Assembly (NCBI GenBank): GCA_959347315.1
Contig: OY365810.1
Span: 32,831,150-32,895,149, forward strand
Origin: Bimastos eiseni
Taxonomy: Eukaryota; Annelida; Clitellata; Crassiclitellata; Lumbricidae
Length of the DNA: 64,000 nt
Reading direction: 5' to 3'
Below the pieces are notes generated by a model. It ran no database searches. It saw only the letters and a program-made list of their open reading frames with translations, and was not told the DNA's origin. This document shows, one piece after another, positions 23,223-33,779 of this stretch (its first letter is position 1; every line of letters begins with the position of its first letter). The position numbers and the translations under genes are program-made.

Positions 23223-23801
23223 CTATGTGAAAATGGGATAATGATCGGAGGGCGAGTTGAATTCACTGTTGACGATTGGTGATAGGCCAGAAGCGACAGA
23301 AGTAATGACCAAATCTAAGGTGTAGTCATATATGTGAGTAGGGAGAGAGACATGTTGGATCAGATTGAAAGAATTTAGAGAGGAAAGAAACTGGGATGCA
23401 AATGGATCGCCAGGGTTGTCGACGTGGATGTTAATGTCTCCAGTGAGGACAAATTCATGGGGTGTGGTTACAGCAACAGATAGAAATGAATTGAATTCCT
23501 CAAGGAAAACACTTGGTTTTGCAGAGTAAGCTGATGACGTCGGAGGTCGGTAGATATTGTAGATTGTTAGTCTAGATGTCGGTAGTTTGATGGTGACAGA
23601 TGATGATTCGAAGGTTTTGTATGAGTATGTGGGAGATGCAAGGACATCGGCTGGTTCACGTATTAGGAAGGCAATCCCGCCTCCGAGGTTAGATGTTGAA
23701 ATTTTGGATGAAGCTTTAGGCTGCCGGGGTGAGCTAATGAGAGAGTAGCCGTCAGGTCTACAGCTGCAAAGTTGAGAGTTAGTCGAAGAAGAAGTGATCA
23801 A
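23223..23801 (-). pseudogene. LINE AP-type endonuclease domain (partial)
   Basis: The frame contains motifs of the exonuclease-endonuclease-phosphatase fold: IYNIYRPP, LTGDINIHVD, a TLDLVIT-like strand and PSDHYPIF. The N-terminal catalytic Asn/Glu strands are upstream and degraded. The enzyme would nick target DNA to start target-primed reverse transcription. A TAG ends this piece and the same frame continues into the linker. Confidence 0.7.
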
Positions 23802-25059
23802 GTTTCAGTTAAGGCGATTATATCAGGGCGGTGGTTAGATGATAAAATTATGTCATGTAATGCAGTGTAATGTTTTTCATTTAGAAGTGAGCGAATGTTG
23901 AGTGTGCAAAGGTTGAAGGTGGATGTAGAAAGTGGCCCGGGGTTCAAAGAAATGTCGCCGCATAGGAGAAGGAGACGTATATAGAGATGACAACATTTTA
24001 TGAGGTTTGTAGCGAATGCGTGGTTGCGTGAGAAAATAACACAGTGGAATTACTGCGAGACCGCCATATTGGGCTGATGCTGTCGTGTGCGTTGAGCGAT
24101 GATAAGTTGGGTGGGGAGTATTGAATGTAAGGCAGCGTAGGGAGATGAGGAGGAGGAGTATTGATGCATGCATGATGCGGCGGATGAAGATGATTGGCTG
24201 GATGATAGTAATGACGGTGAGGGAACAGGGATTTGAATAACAAAGTGTTCAGACAGAGAGGAAATGTCGAGCAGTTAAGCCATTTAAACAGATTATAGAA
24301 ATCGGAACGGACTCACCAACTCCAGAGACAGATCCATGTTAAAAACCAGGGCCGGCATCTCGAGTGAGACGCCGAAAATTAAGAAAAGAAGTTTACGCTA
24401 ATAAATGCGCCGCGCATCTGCTGGCTCTCCACGTGACATGTGACAGGGTATGAGCGAATTATGACAAATTATTCCAGGAGTAGAATTTAGCTGTCGGCAA
24501 CAGTGAAATACACCGATCATGTTATACACCTAACGAGAGAAGGACTATAGTCGACCTTGCAGGAGATACGAGAGTCAAACTCGGTTCCTCAGCTCTGCCC
24601 CTGCAGCGTGTCATTCATCAATTTCTCCTATAGCGTGCTAATCTGACCTATTTGTAGGTAACACCGATCACGATTTGCGTGTTGGAAAGATCGATAAATA
24701 TTAATATAGGCTAATTGTTGGTTAATGTGATTGATAAAGAAATTGGGTAGCCGCTACAAGGCACATTATTTTGTCGCCTTCCCGCAGATCGCCTGCCTCA
24801 TTTAGGGGCAGACAACCGTCAGACACCGTCAGAATGGACTTCTTGATGCCGTGGGGACACTGGACTTTGTTATATCTATTTGCATGCTGTGCCGGATGAC
24901 TTCTGAGAAGTAATTTGTCTAAGATCAACTTCTTATTGGCTCATTTAGGTTGCTAAATTTCAACTGCATGTAGGAAATATTCAATCACTGATTAGAGTAT
25001 CATATAGGCCTACAGATAGCAGTTTAAAATCGTCATAGCTGACCTGGTTAACTGTATTT

Positions 25060-25390
25060 ATAGACCCGCACCGCGTGCCTCTTGGCAAAAGGACTTCGGT
25101 CCCCACAGTAAGGTTCTGTTCAAGAGGACTTCCGACTACGTAGTAAGCTTCTGTGCCAAAAAACTTTGACCGAATAGTAAGCTTCTGTGCAGAGGACTTC
25201 GGATCACATAATAACTTTCAAGCGACTATGATTCAGCGAATTCATTGACAAACGAAATAGATCCGTAATGCTGTGCATTAGGAATTCAGACCGCATAGTA
25301 GTAAGGCCCTAAGCTTCTGCGCCAGAGGACTTTTGACCGCATAGTAAGCTTCTGTACAAGAGGACTTCGACCGCATAGTAAGCTTCGAGC
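25060..25390. repeat. Degenerate minisatellite, about 35-45 bp unit
   Basis: Repeated units share gaccgcatagtaagcttctg and agaggacttc, in about six diverged copies with small insertions. Confidence 0.7.
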
Positions 25391-26183
25391 GACTCGATTT
25401 AAACGAACTCATTGATAAGCAAGTTGGGTAGCCGCTACAGCTTACATAGACATAATATTATGTCGGAATAAATTCGTGATGCTTAAAGACAGACTTATGC
25501 CAACAGAAAATTCAATTTAGGACGTTATATTACGCGGACAGATGCATATAATTAATGTAGACCTATGATAGTAGGCGTAATAATGTAAGCCTTGTTATAA
25601 AGTTTTAGTTTTAACCCAGATTGGCAATAGCAGGTCAAAGTCAGTCCCCGTGGTCTCTTGCTACCAGTTTCATCAATCAAAAGCATGAGGATGGATCACG
25701 ACGGCATCAGTTCCAAAGTCGAGCACAACAATTCCAGAGTCTAAGGTCGTCTTTGTCATCTGAGCCCATTGTCTAACTGTCTAACCGCGCTGTCTATCAT
25801 GTTTTAATCCATTCTTATCAGCTTGCCCTTGTTCCTGTGCCTCTGAAGGTGCATTGGTGCTTCATATCTATCTTAGTCCAGACCCTAAGTAAGTACACAA
25901 GTAAAGGACGTTTATCGGATATTCTATTTAGTCACCCTCCGACCTGGCATGGTCAGATAAAATCGGTTCAGGTCGACCTTAGCAGGATCACCAATTTAAA
26001 ACTCATTGTGCAAGAATAGGTATAAAAGTTTAAACATCGAGTGTACGGCTCGATCATTTGGATGAAGCGAGGTATAACACAATCTATAGGAAAGTTCATA
26101 ACTAAGACATAGGCCGGGGACTTCATTTTAACTTTGTTTCTGTGGTTGTCTAAGGTAAGCACTAAAACCATGCTATAATTCTG

Positions 26184-26240
26184 AAATTCTGAAATTTGAG
26201 ATCGCCCTTCTTCCAACAATTTTTTTCTCAGAATTGCCTC
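26184..26240 (-). mobile_element. SINE 3'-tail fragment
   Basis: ttctgaaatttgagatcgcc followed by cttcttccaaca and a tctcagaa end match the 3' part of the SINE family at 39800-40245 and 44570-44800, in the same orientation. The tRNA-related part is missing. Confidence 0.55.
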
Positions 26241-27156
26241 TAAGCCTATCACATTTAAAATTGAATGCTTGTAAAACATGGATCGAAATCATTCACCCGA
26301 TTTAAAGATTAAAAAAATTTCGACTAATAATATAATCGTATATAAACTTAGTAAGCTGTGGGTACAATGCGAGCGACGACGATGTTTCCTACTACTCAAA
26401 ACTTCAACGAGAACTCTCAAGTTCTCTGTGTATCATTGGTCGCAGTTCTTATGGCATGAATGTGTGCGGAGTTCTCGGACTACGCAGCGTCGAAGATGAA
26501 GCGACGACTGATGAATGTTTTCTATTCTAAATTTTTCTTTTGAAACATTTCAAGACGGTATTTTCAGCAATCGAAACTGTCATCGGTTTTAGTTAACATT
26601 GTAATTGCAAGAAATACACATCTCAGATCATTCTTTGGGTGATACTGAAGGGAACTAATCACATGAATACATGAATAGTTAAATAGACATATTAGTGCAG
26701 TGGTGTAATAAGCCTATGTCTCGCAAAATCTAAACGACACAAACTGATTATGAGTTAAATATTGCATAGAGTAGTTCTTTAATCGAAGCATATTGAGCAT
26801 AATCTTCAAGTAGGCCTACAGACGACATAAAATAGTCGGGTGTTAGCGCAACGTACCCTCACTAATTATTTTTATACAATTGAATTCCTTAGGTTATCAG
26901 AATTTAATTAACACCATAGATTTTATATGTGATCTTAATTTAATTGCAATTGCATCCAGCTGGGACCGGTGCACAAAAGTATGAACCATTTATAAGATAT
27001 TGTACACAAAACGTTTCTTACGCACACTATCTCCAAGACATTAGAGGGAACAATCAGAGTGATCGTTATAAAAATTAACTGACCCTAGGCAATAGGATTC
27101 CAAGCAGACGGCAGAAGCATAACATTTTAAGACTTTATATCTTCATTCTGTTTCAG

Positions 27157-28503
27157 ATGAGTCTCCTGTATGGTTGGCAGCTGTTCCTGCAGCGCCTCGC
27201 AAAACGAATGGCCTTTGTGTTGTGGCGCTTCATCTTTATGACGATACAGAGCGTCTACTGGCAATTCAACGGAACCGCAGACAGAATCAGAGAATCAAGA
27301 CGACCAGAAAACTACAACAGTTGCGCACAGGTTCTTGATATTGTTCGCTTCAATCAATTTGACAATGTGCAACACGGTTCCATCGAAGACTATATCTTGT
27401 CGCACAACAGATTCGAGAGTCCGAAATTCATCTTCGACAACGATCACATATCGCTGATAACGGTAAACGAACAGAACGCCATTTTCGGGGCGGCTAAACA
27501 GAAGGGCAGGCATCTATGGAAATTAGAGTACTGTTCGTTCATGCGGAAAGCTGAGGTGCTGAATAACAATCAGCTGATCATCGTTCCTTTGAATCATTTT
27601 CATCGTATGGCGGAAGAACTCGGAGATCCGAAGGGAGAGTTGATTTTCCTCTTCAGCACTGGAAGATGCGGGTCGACGCTGTTGCTGCAGATGATACAAA
27701 CAACGGGAAGATGCATCTCCATCTCGGAACCAGACTCGACGAGTGCTTTGGCTCTCTGGTATAAGCGCAGAGGAGACTCGCCTCAGCTGAAGCAGCTCTG
27801 CCGAGATGTGGTTCGCTGGACCTGCAGACCATATAAGAATTTTACTCCGTTGGCCTACATGGTTAAGATCATGCCGCTATACACCTACGCGCTTCCAATC
27901 TTCACGGACATCTACCCGCACAGTAAGTGTCTCTTCATGTATAGGAACGTAATGAAAGTGGCGCATTCCATCTACCGCGTTTCAAGAGAATCGCCGATAC
28001 TCATAATGGCAAACGCTCTCGGAAAACTGTCGGCAATGTTTACCGAGGGTTGCTTCGATTACGTCGGCTACTTGGGAAGGGAATTCAAATTCAGGTTCAG
28101 GAATGATCTAGGGCTGGGAATCGTCATGGCAGCGGTCAACTGCAAGCTGTACTTGGAATTTCGTCTTAACGGATTAGACGTTAGCGCAGTCCGTTACGAG
28201 GACATCATCAAAGACAAGCACTTTGCCGCCAAAGCAATCTTGAAATTCTGTGGTCTTCCGCTGTCATTTGAGGAAGACTTCCTGCGCGGTCTCGAAACGG
28301 AATCACAGCCCAATGCGGTCGTCTCGCAGAAGCTCCTGGCATCGCACAAAGATCCTCCTCTGACGGCGGAATTGGAACGACGAGCTAACGAGGGTCTCTT
28401 GAAAAACAATCTTCCCAACATCAGGGACGACTGGCTGCTCGAAGGAACGATAACGAAGGACGAGCGACGACAGAAAATACACCCAGACGGAAGCAAAGGA
28501 TGA
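27157..28503 (+). CDS. P-loop sulfotransferase-like protein
   Basis: An open frame of 448 codons, intact. The N terminus (about residues 15-37, LAKRMAFVLWRFIFMTIQSV) is hydrophobic with flanking basic residues, suggesting a Golgi-type type II signal anchor. The 5'-phosphosulfate loop is LIFLFSTGRCGSTLLLQMIQ (about residues 164-183). The 3'-phosphate-binding strand is CLFMYRNVMKVAHSIYR (about 265-285). These are the two PAPS-binding signatures of sulfotransferases, so the enzyme probably moves a sulfate group from PAPS to an acceptor. The acceptor cannot be told from sequence. A strong acceptor (CTGTTTCAG, AG at 27155-27156) abuts the ATG. The gene therefore has an upstream exon: the first exon is either 5'UTR or adds residues. 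The rest of the coding sequence is one exon. AATAAA at 28889-28894 could end the transcript. Marine invertebrates often have expanded families of such genes, and the repeats flanking this locus may reflect local duplication. Confidence 0.85.
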   Translation: MSLLYGWQLFLQRLAKRMAFVLWRFIFMTIQSVYWQFNGTADRIRESRRPENYNSCAQVLDIVRFNQFDNVQHGSIEDYILSHNRFESPKFIFDNDHISLITVNEQNAIFGAAKQKGRHLWKLEYCSFMRKAEVLNNNQLIIVPLNHFHRMAEELGDPKGELIFLFSTGRCGSTLLLQMIQTTGRCISISEPDSTSALALWYKRRGDSPQLKQLCRDVVRWTCRPYKNFTPLAYMVKIMPLYTYALPIFTDIYPHSKCLFMYRNVMKVAHSIYRVSRESPILIMANALGKLSAMFTEGCFDYVGYLGREFKFRFRNDLGLGIVMAAVNCKLYLEFRLNGLDVSAVRYEDIIKDKHFAAKAILKFCGLPLSFEEDFLRGLETESQPNAVVSQKLLASHKDPPLTAELERRANEGLLKNNLPNIRDDWLLEGTITKDERRQKIHPDGSKG

Positions 28504-29825
28504 CTGCGCATACTATTTCCTATTTGTGACTCTACGCATGCAGGCTGCTGTCCCAACGACTAAGTAGGCCAAATCAACGTACAACACAGCAGTCAATACG
28601 ACACAAAATCGACCATTGTCAATTCATTCCTTACTTTCGTACAGGCATGTGTAAATATGCGAATTAAGGATTTGATTAATCAGCCAACCTTTACCATTGA
28701 GGCAGACTTCCGGTTAACGTTTTTAAAATAATTACTTGAAAACAAGTTCGATGCGAAAAAATAGTTTTAAAGAAGACCCAAACTACAAAATATACTTTAG
28801 GCCTATATTGGTATAAACAGCTGTTACTTACTTAAAGGCTCTCACCTGGTTCGTGGATTCACCATGTAGGCTAATTATGTAGGCCTAAAATAAATCTATT
28901 GTTTAGGTTCCTACCAATGTTAATTTGCGTCTCAGCAGTAGGCCTATAGCTAATTACACGGAAAGACGAGGAAGATGAACTTAGCGCACGTGTTGGAACT
29001 CTGTATATAGAAAATTAGCCTATTTGTTTGTAGGCCTAATCATGCTGCGGCTTGTCAGTTTGAAATTAAATAAAAAGGGACTAAACAACCTTGCTATTTC
29101 GGACTATTTGGACATTGTACAGTTTTCATAGTTTGTCCCCGGCGCAAAATACCCTAGCTACGCCTGTGGTTACTGCTGGTATTGATGTGCATTTAGTAAG
29201 CCCACAAATTTATCATGATTTATCTAGTTTAGTCACTTTAGTGTATGAATGTGAAATAAGATTGTCGTGGATTGTGCGCAGTTTTTTCTTCTTCTTAAGA
29301 CCACGCTGTTGAGAACAACGGTTCAACAACCGATATCTTGGTGTGTATACCAAGAGGAAGGATTCTTGGTCTTCGTTCAGCTGCTTAAAGTCAGTTAGTC
29401 TTAATTAGTCAGAGAAGTGCGTTTGAAATATTTAGGATTAGGCTAATAATGGCAAGGTGCCGCTGTCTAAAAGTTACACCGTCATCCTATTACTGAGAAT
29501 TTCAGTGTCACGTGGTTGTATACTTCAAATATTCGAACTGACAGAACTTACCAATCCACTTCCTAAGAGACGCTTTGTCCTATAAGAAGAAATGGATCTT
29601 GATTCACCGCTCCGATCTGCTTGCACATTTTCAGAAGTAGACCTAAGTCTTTATGCCTGAAGTGTTTTATTCTCTGACAGGTCATGCAAAATGAAAGAAA
29701 GTCCCAGCAGATTGCACAGCAGAAGCTGCAGAACTGAGCTGAATAAACTGTGGTACCAAATATCTGTCATTTCATCAAAATTAGGCAAAATAGGCCTACC
29801 GACAACCAACTCCTATTTAACGACG

Positions 29826-29925
29826 ACACCATCATCATTGACATCGTCATCATCATCATCAGCAGCAGCAGCATCATCGTCATCGTCGTCGTCGTCGTCG
29901 TCGTCGCCGTTGTCATCATTATCAT
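29826..29925. repeat. TCA/AGC/TCG microsatellite
   Basis: Tandem trinucleotides. The serine-rich frames across it are artefacts. Confidence 0.85.
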
Positions 29926-31094
29926 AAATTCATAGTTTATTAATTCGGCGAGCCTGATAATGATTTGTTTCTCATATGCCCACTAAAATTCAGCGACATA
30001 TAAGTGAACTCAATAAGTGGGCAACGGTTGAATGCTGGCTGACGTACATGGATAAGCCTATAACTTATAATTAATTGCATGAGGATTTTCCTTATTTCGA
30101 AACGAATTTGTTCTGCTTAAAGACAAAATTATGTTCGCTTAAAATACAATTATTTAAAGCTGTGTAACTCAAGCTGCTGCAAATACTAGGCCTAAGTTTT
30201 GTTTTGTTGCTGGTTGGCAAAAGCGGAGGTCAAAGTGCTCATGGTCTCTTACTCCCCGTTTTACCAATCACTTGAGAGGATATGATAAATCAGCCAGCTT
30301 TTATCGATCCATTGAGGTAGACCTCCGGTAACAGTCTTGGTTTTGCTCTCTTATAAGGCCAAAACAGTTTCTCTTAGGAAACACCGGTGTTGGAACGCCA
30401 AATCAAAATATTTAATTTTTCGCAAGAAACCAAGCTTTGCGATGGTTCTCTTAGAATGTCGTCATTTTTAGACAAATTAATTTATAATAAATATGTGTAC
30501 ACTTTTAATCCTCATTTTTCATTTACGACATAGGCTATTGCGAGTTTCATGGATAATTGGGCATAATTGCTACATAGACAGAGAAAGAGTGAACCAATTC
30601 GCTAGATGGCAGTTTATTACCAAAGGCTCTGAATCCTTGGACGGTACGTCTCCTCAACCACGCCACTCCGCCACTACGCCACTCCGCAACCTTAGAAGTA
30701 GTTACTTAACTCTCTCATCTAGGCCTACAACGTGCAAAAAAGGTAGTTAATCCCACTGCTTACATGAAGCTTCTCTATCCAATAGCTTTGTCCCTACCTC
30801 AATTTTACAGACTGATGTCAAACGTCGCTAGTCCTTTATTGTAGTCCTCTGCCTACATGTAAATGGGCGTTGAACGTCAAAGTTATTTAAACAGTTTAAT
30901 CTGTGATAAGCTGAACGTCTGAAGCACATCAAAACTACCGCGAGCAGAACAATAATTAACATAAGGAACAGAATAGACCTACGCTAAACGCGAATAAGCC
31001 TATGTTTGGTCTCTCCTTAATTTTAGGCAAAAAACTAACGATTAAACTAATGCAATGAAATGCTTATTTTTATCAGTGTCGTATGCAAGACTTT

Positions 31095-31948
31095 AAGCTT
31101 TAAGACCAAGACGAGACCGATACAGTGAGATGCCGAGACCGAGACAGTGAGGTGCCGAGACCAAGACCGAGACACTACGTTCAAGACAGTTCGAGACAGT
31201 AAAAGACAAGGGATCCTATAGAAAAGGCTGTGAAATACTAATATATCAGTTTTCTGAAATAAGGTTCATTTGTAATTTCAATTTGAAACTTAATTATAAT
31301 TTATATCGTACCAATTCCCAAGAACAGTTTTTATCTTGCCGAGTTTTATCTTCTTCGATATTTCTTTTTCGGACTATTTTCTGAATAGTATAGAGAAAGC
31401 ACGTCTGAAATCTTCTAGACGATTTTAAACAAGCAAATTCAATACCAAATACCAAACGAAATTAGGCCCTATAAATTTGCACATATCCTTACCCACCCTG
31501 AGAAACTCGAAGTTGTTCCGATCGTTTCGGTTATACTGGTTTTACTTCAATGACAAACTTAAAGCCAGTAGCTATGTTTGTCAATAGGCCTAACTTCAAA
31601 TTGCGTAAACGCAAACTTCACAATTTCAGGTTCTCTCTCAGACATTTTTTCCACTTAAAGACAATTGAATTGATTTCAGTATCATGTGACTCGTGCGTTA
31701 ACCAGAATTACTGTTTCTCGTAAATTCCGGTTTAAGTTTTTAGCGCAAAATTGTAAGACAATTAACGCGAAACTTATCGAGACCGCTTGTTCGAGACAGA
31801 ACAAGACTTTCACTTCAAGACAGTTTCTAAAAATTCGAGACACTACCTCAAGACCGAGACCGAGACAGCAGGCTTCCGAGACCGAGACCGAGACACTAAA
31901 AAACTGTCTCGAGACGTCTCGAGACCGAGACACTGTCTCGAGACCATA
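31095..31948. repeat. Segment bounded by two GAGACC/GAGACA arrays
   Basis: Short arrays of gagaccgagaca units lie at 31095-31205 and 31783-31948, with about 580 bp of unique sequence between. The right array contains several copies of the palindrome GTCTCGAGAC. No open frame of note lies between them. Confidence 0.65.
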
Positions 31949-32086
31949 CAACTGCATGTGATTTTTACCTTGTCGATGATCAACATCTTTGAATTCCCAC
32001 TCATCCGAATGGTGATATGAATTCGTCCAGCCATTATAGCAGTAACTATCAGCAAAAACGTCTAGAAACAGAAATTACAATAGTTC

Positions 32087-32684
32087 TGTAACCGTGATTA
32101 TTCGGAACATTACATTACAATAGATAGCCTCGAACAATTTATATATATAGGTCATTATTATACATTAGGTTTAGCTAATTCACTAATTCAGACAGTATAG
32201 GTTCTGTCAGTCACTCGTGTAGGCTCTAGCAGTTACAGTCAACCCACATTCTAGGCATACCTTGAGTGGTCAGAAGTTGGCCAATCAAAGTAGTCTGTTC
32301 TAGGATAGGCCAGTTTCCTCTTTGGCTGAGGAAACTCACTTATAAGCTACAGCACTGTTAGGAACTTTGCAGTCTGACTACCGGAGAACTCTAGATATCT
32401 TGTCAGGCTCGTCAACTCATGTCATCTTAGGACTTGGTCGTTATCATCTCATCCATACTCATATTAGTAAGTACATGTAACTGTTGTGTATTAGTCGTAA
32501 TCATTATATATATATATATTTATTACTACCTCATCTTCTCTGTATTTGATAAAGTTAGTTTGTATCTGAACTGTCATGTGTCTACTCTTCATGTGTAGCT
32601 AGTTGCCCCTAACATAATCTAACTTATTAAGTATCTAATATAATAGAAGATCTAGTTTTAAGTAGAACCTTTAGCGTTCTTACA
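32087..32684 (+). mobile_element. Solo LTR, forward orientation
   Basis: 598 bp of the same LTR family as 13354-13962, TGTAACCG...GTTCTTACA, flanked by GTTC on both sides (4-bp target duplication). It is more diverged than the paired LTRs, so this is an older insertion. Confidence 0.92.
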
Positions 32685-33189
32685 GTTCTGCTTAAGACCA
32701 TGTATACAGCGCATACGCAACTGCAAAGACTCAGTGTTTGCCTGGCACAGACGTGCTATTTGTAATAAAATCAGTTTAGCCTGTGCGTTGGCTACACACG
32801 GTGACTGTCAGACGCGAGTTGTCAGGTTCTGGAAACAATATGAACGGTATTTCCCAGTTGACAGCAGCCATGGCGTGGGTAACACTGGGTATAGGCTACA
32901 TCGTTAACAGAGCACAAAATAGCAAAGAGTAGGGTTTTAAGTAATTCAGAAGACGTTACCATATTATAGTCTGTGCCAGATCCACTGCAACCATTATTAT
33001 GCATGGTTACAGTGGTTCTAACACAGACTATAACACAGTTCCCCAGAATCGAAAGAACAGGTTTTCCAAACAGATCATTTTCCAATAAAGGCAGCGACAA
33101 CAATGCAGGTCAATCGATTGCACTTCGGTGCTCAACCATGTACACTTGTACACTGTATGGCTGCATGAAAGCCTAGAGTATCTTTGCAT
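32685..33189. other. Intergenic, nothing supported
   Basis: No domain-bearing frame and no clear repeat apart from the neighbouring arrays. Confidence 0.4.
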
Positions 33190-33415
33190 CGCTATTTCTA
33201 CTGAATGAATGAATGGATGAATATATGAATGAATGAATAGATGAATGAATGAATGAATAGATGAATGAATAAATGAATGAATAGATGAATGAATGGATGA
33301 ATAGATGAATGAATGAATGAATGAATGAATGAATGAATAGATGAATGAATGAATGAATGAATAGATGAATGAATGAATAGATGAATGAATGAATAGGCCC
33401 ACACACATATTATTA
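33190..33415. repeat. GAAT/GATGAAT tandem array
   Basis: Tandem gaat and gatgaat units. It is preceded by tatctttgcat...tttctact and followed by gaataggc.cacacaca, the same boundaries as the array at 33550-33770. Confidence 0.9.
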
Positions 33416-33549
33416 TATAGGCCTATATATATTTATATATATCTTATAAACAAGAGTAGCCCTATCTTTGCATTATCATTTCTACTTTCCAATTGAATAA
33501 GCTGGTGCCTTGAGCTTAACGTTTATGCTCCGCCTCAAATGCTGTTCTA

Positions 33550-33740
33550 ATGAATGGATGAATGAATGAATGAATGAACGAACGAACGAACGAACGAACG
33601 GACGGACGAACGAACGAACGGACGAACGGACGAACAGACGAACGGACGAACGGACGAACGGACGAACGGACGAACGGACGAACGGACGAACGGACGAACG
33701 GACGAACGGACGAATGGATGAATGGGTGGATGAATAGGCT

Positions 33741-33770
<30 letters not shown>
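33550..33770. repeat. GAAC/GGAC tandem array plus (CA)n
   Basis: Tandem gaacgaac and gaacggac units flanked by gaatgaat units, then gaataggctcacacac. It is paralogous to the preceding array but with a different internal unit. Confidence 0.9.
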
Positions 33771-33772
<2 letters not shown>

Positions 33773-33779
33773 AATATGT

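Larger units (their letters stand above)
20737..24340 (-). mobile_element. Degenerate CR1/L2-type LINE
   Basis: On the - strand the order is endonuclease, linker, reverse transcriptase, C-terminal domain, 3'UTR. The 3' end is an (ATTAC)n-type tail (rc of 20737-20757). Several stops and at least two frameshifts break it. No ORF1 was recognised, so the 5' end, placed near 24340, is uncertain. Confidence 0.8.
24341..27156. other. Intergenic and upstream region of the sulfotransferase gene
   Basis: No supported gene. It contains a minisatellite at 25060-25390, a block near 24728-24780 repeated at 25413-25470, and a SINE-tail fragment at 26184-26240. An AGGTCAAAGTCA sequence near 25630 resembles a nuclear-receptor DR1/HNF4-type site. 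An upstream 5'UTR exon of the sulfotransferase gene may lie here. Confidence 0.4.
28504..32086. other. Intergenic, repeat-rich
   Basis: No supported gene. Contains a possible sulfotransferase 3'UTR (to about 28910), a TCA/TCG microsatellite at 29826-29925, one copy of a diverged duplicated block (30205-30615), GAGACC-type arrays at 31095-31205 and 31783-31948, and many TAGGCCTA octamers. Confidence 0.45.

Noticed and set aside
33028..33408. Long frames reading FIHSFIHS-type repeats on the - strand
   Set aside because: They lie wholly in the GAAT tandem array. Open frames in several phases come from the repeat.
33190..33415. Regular repeats resembling a CRISPR array
   Set aside because: No unique spacers; eukaryotic microsatellite.
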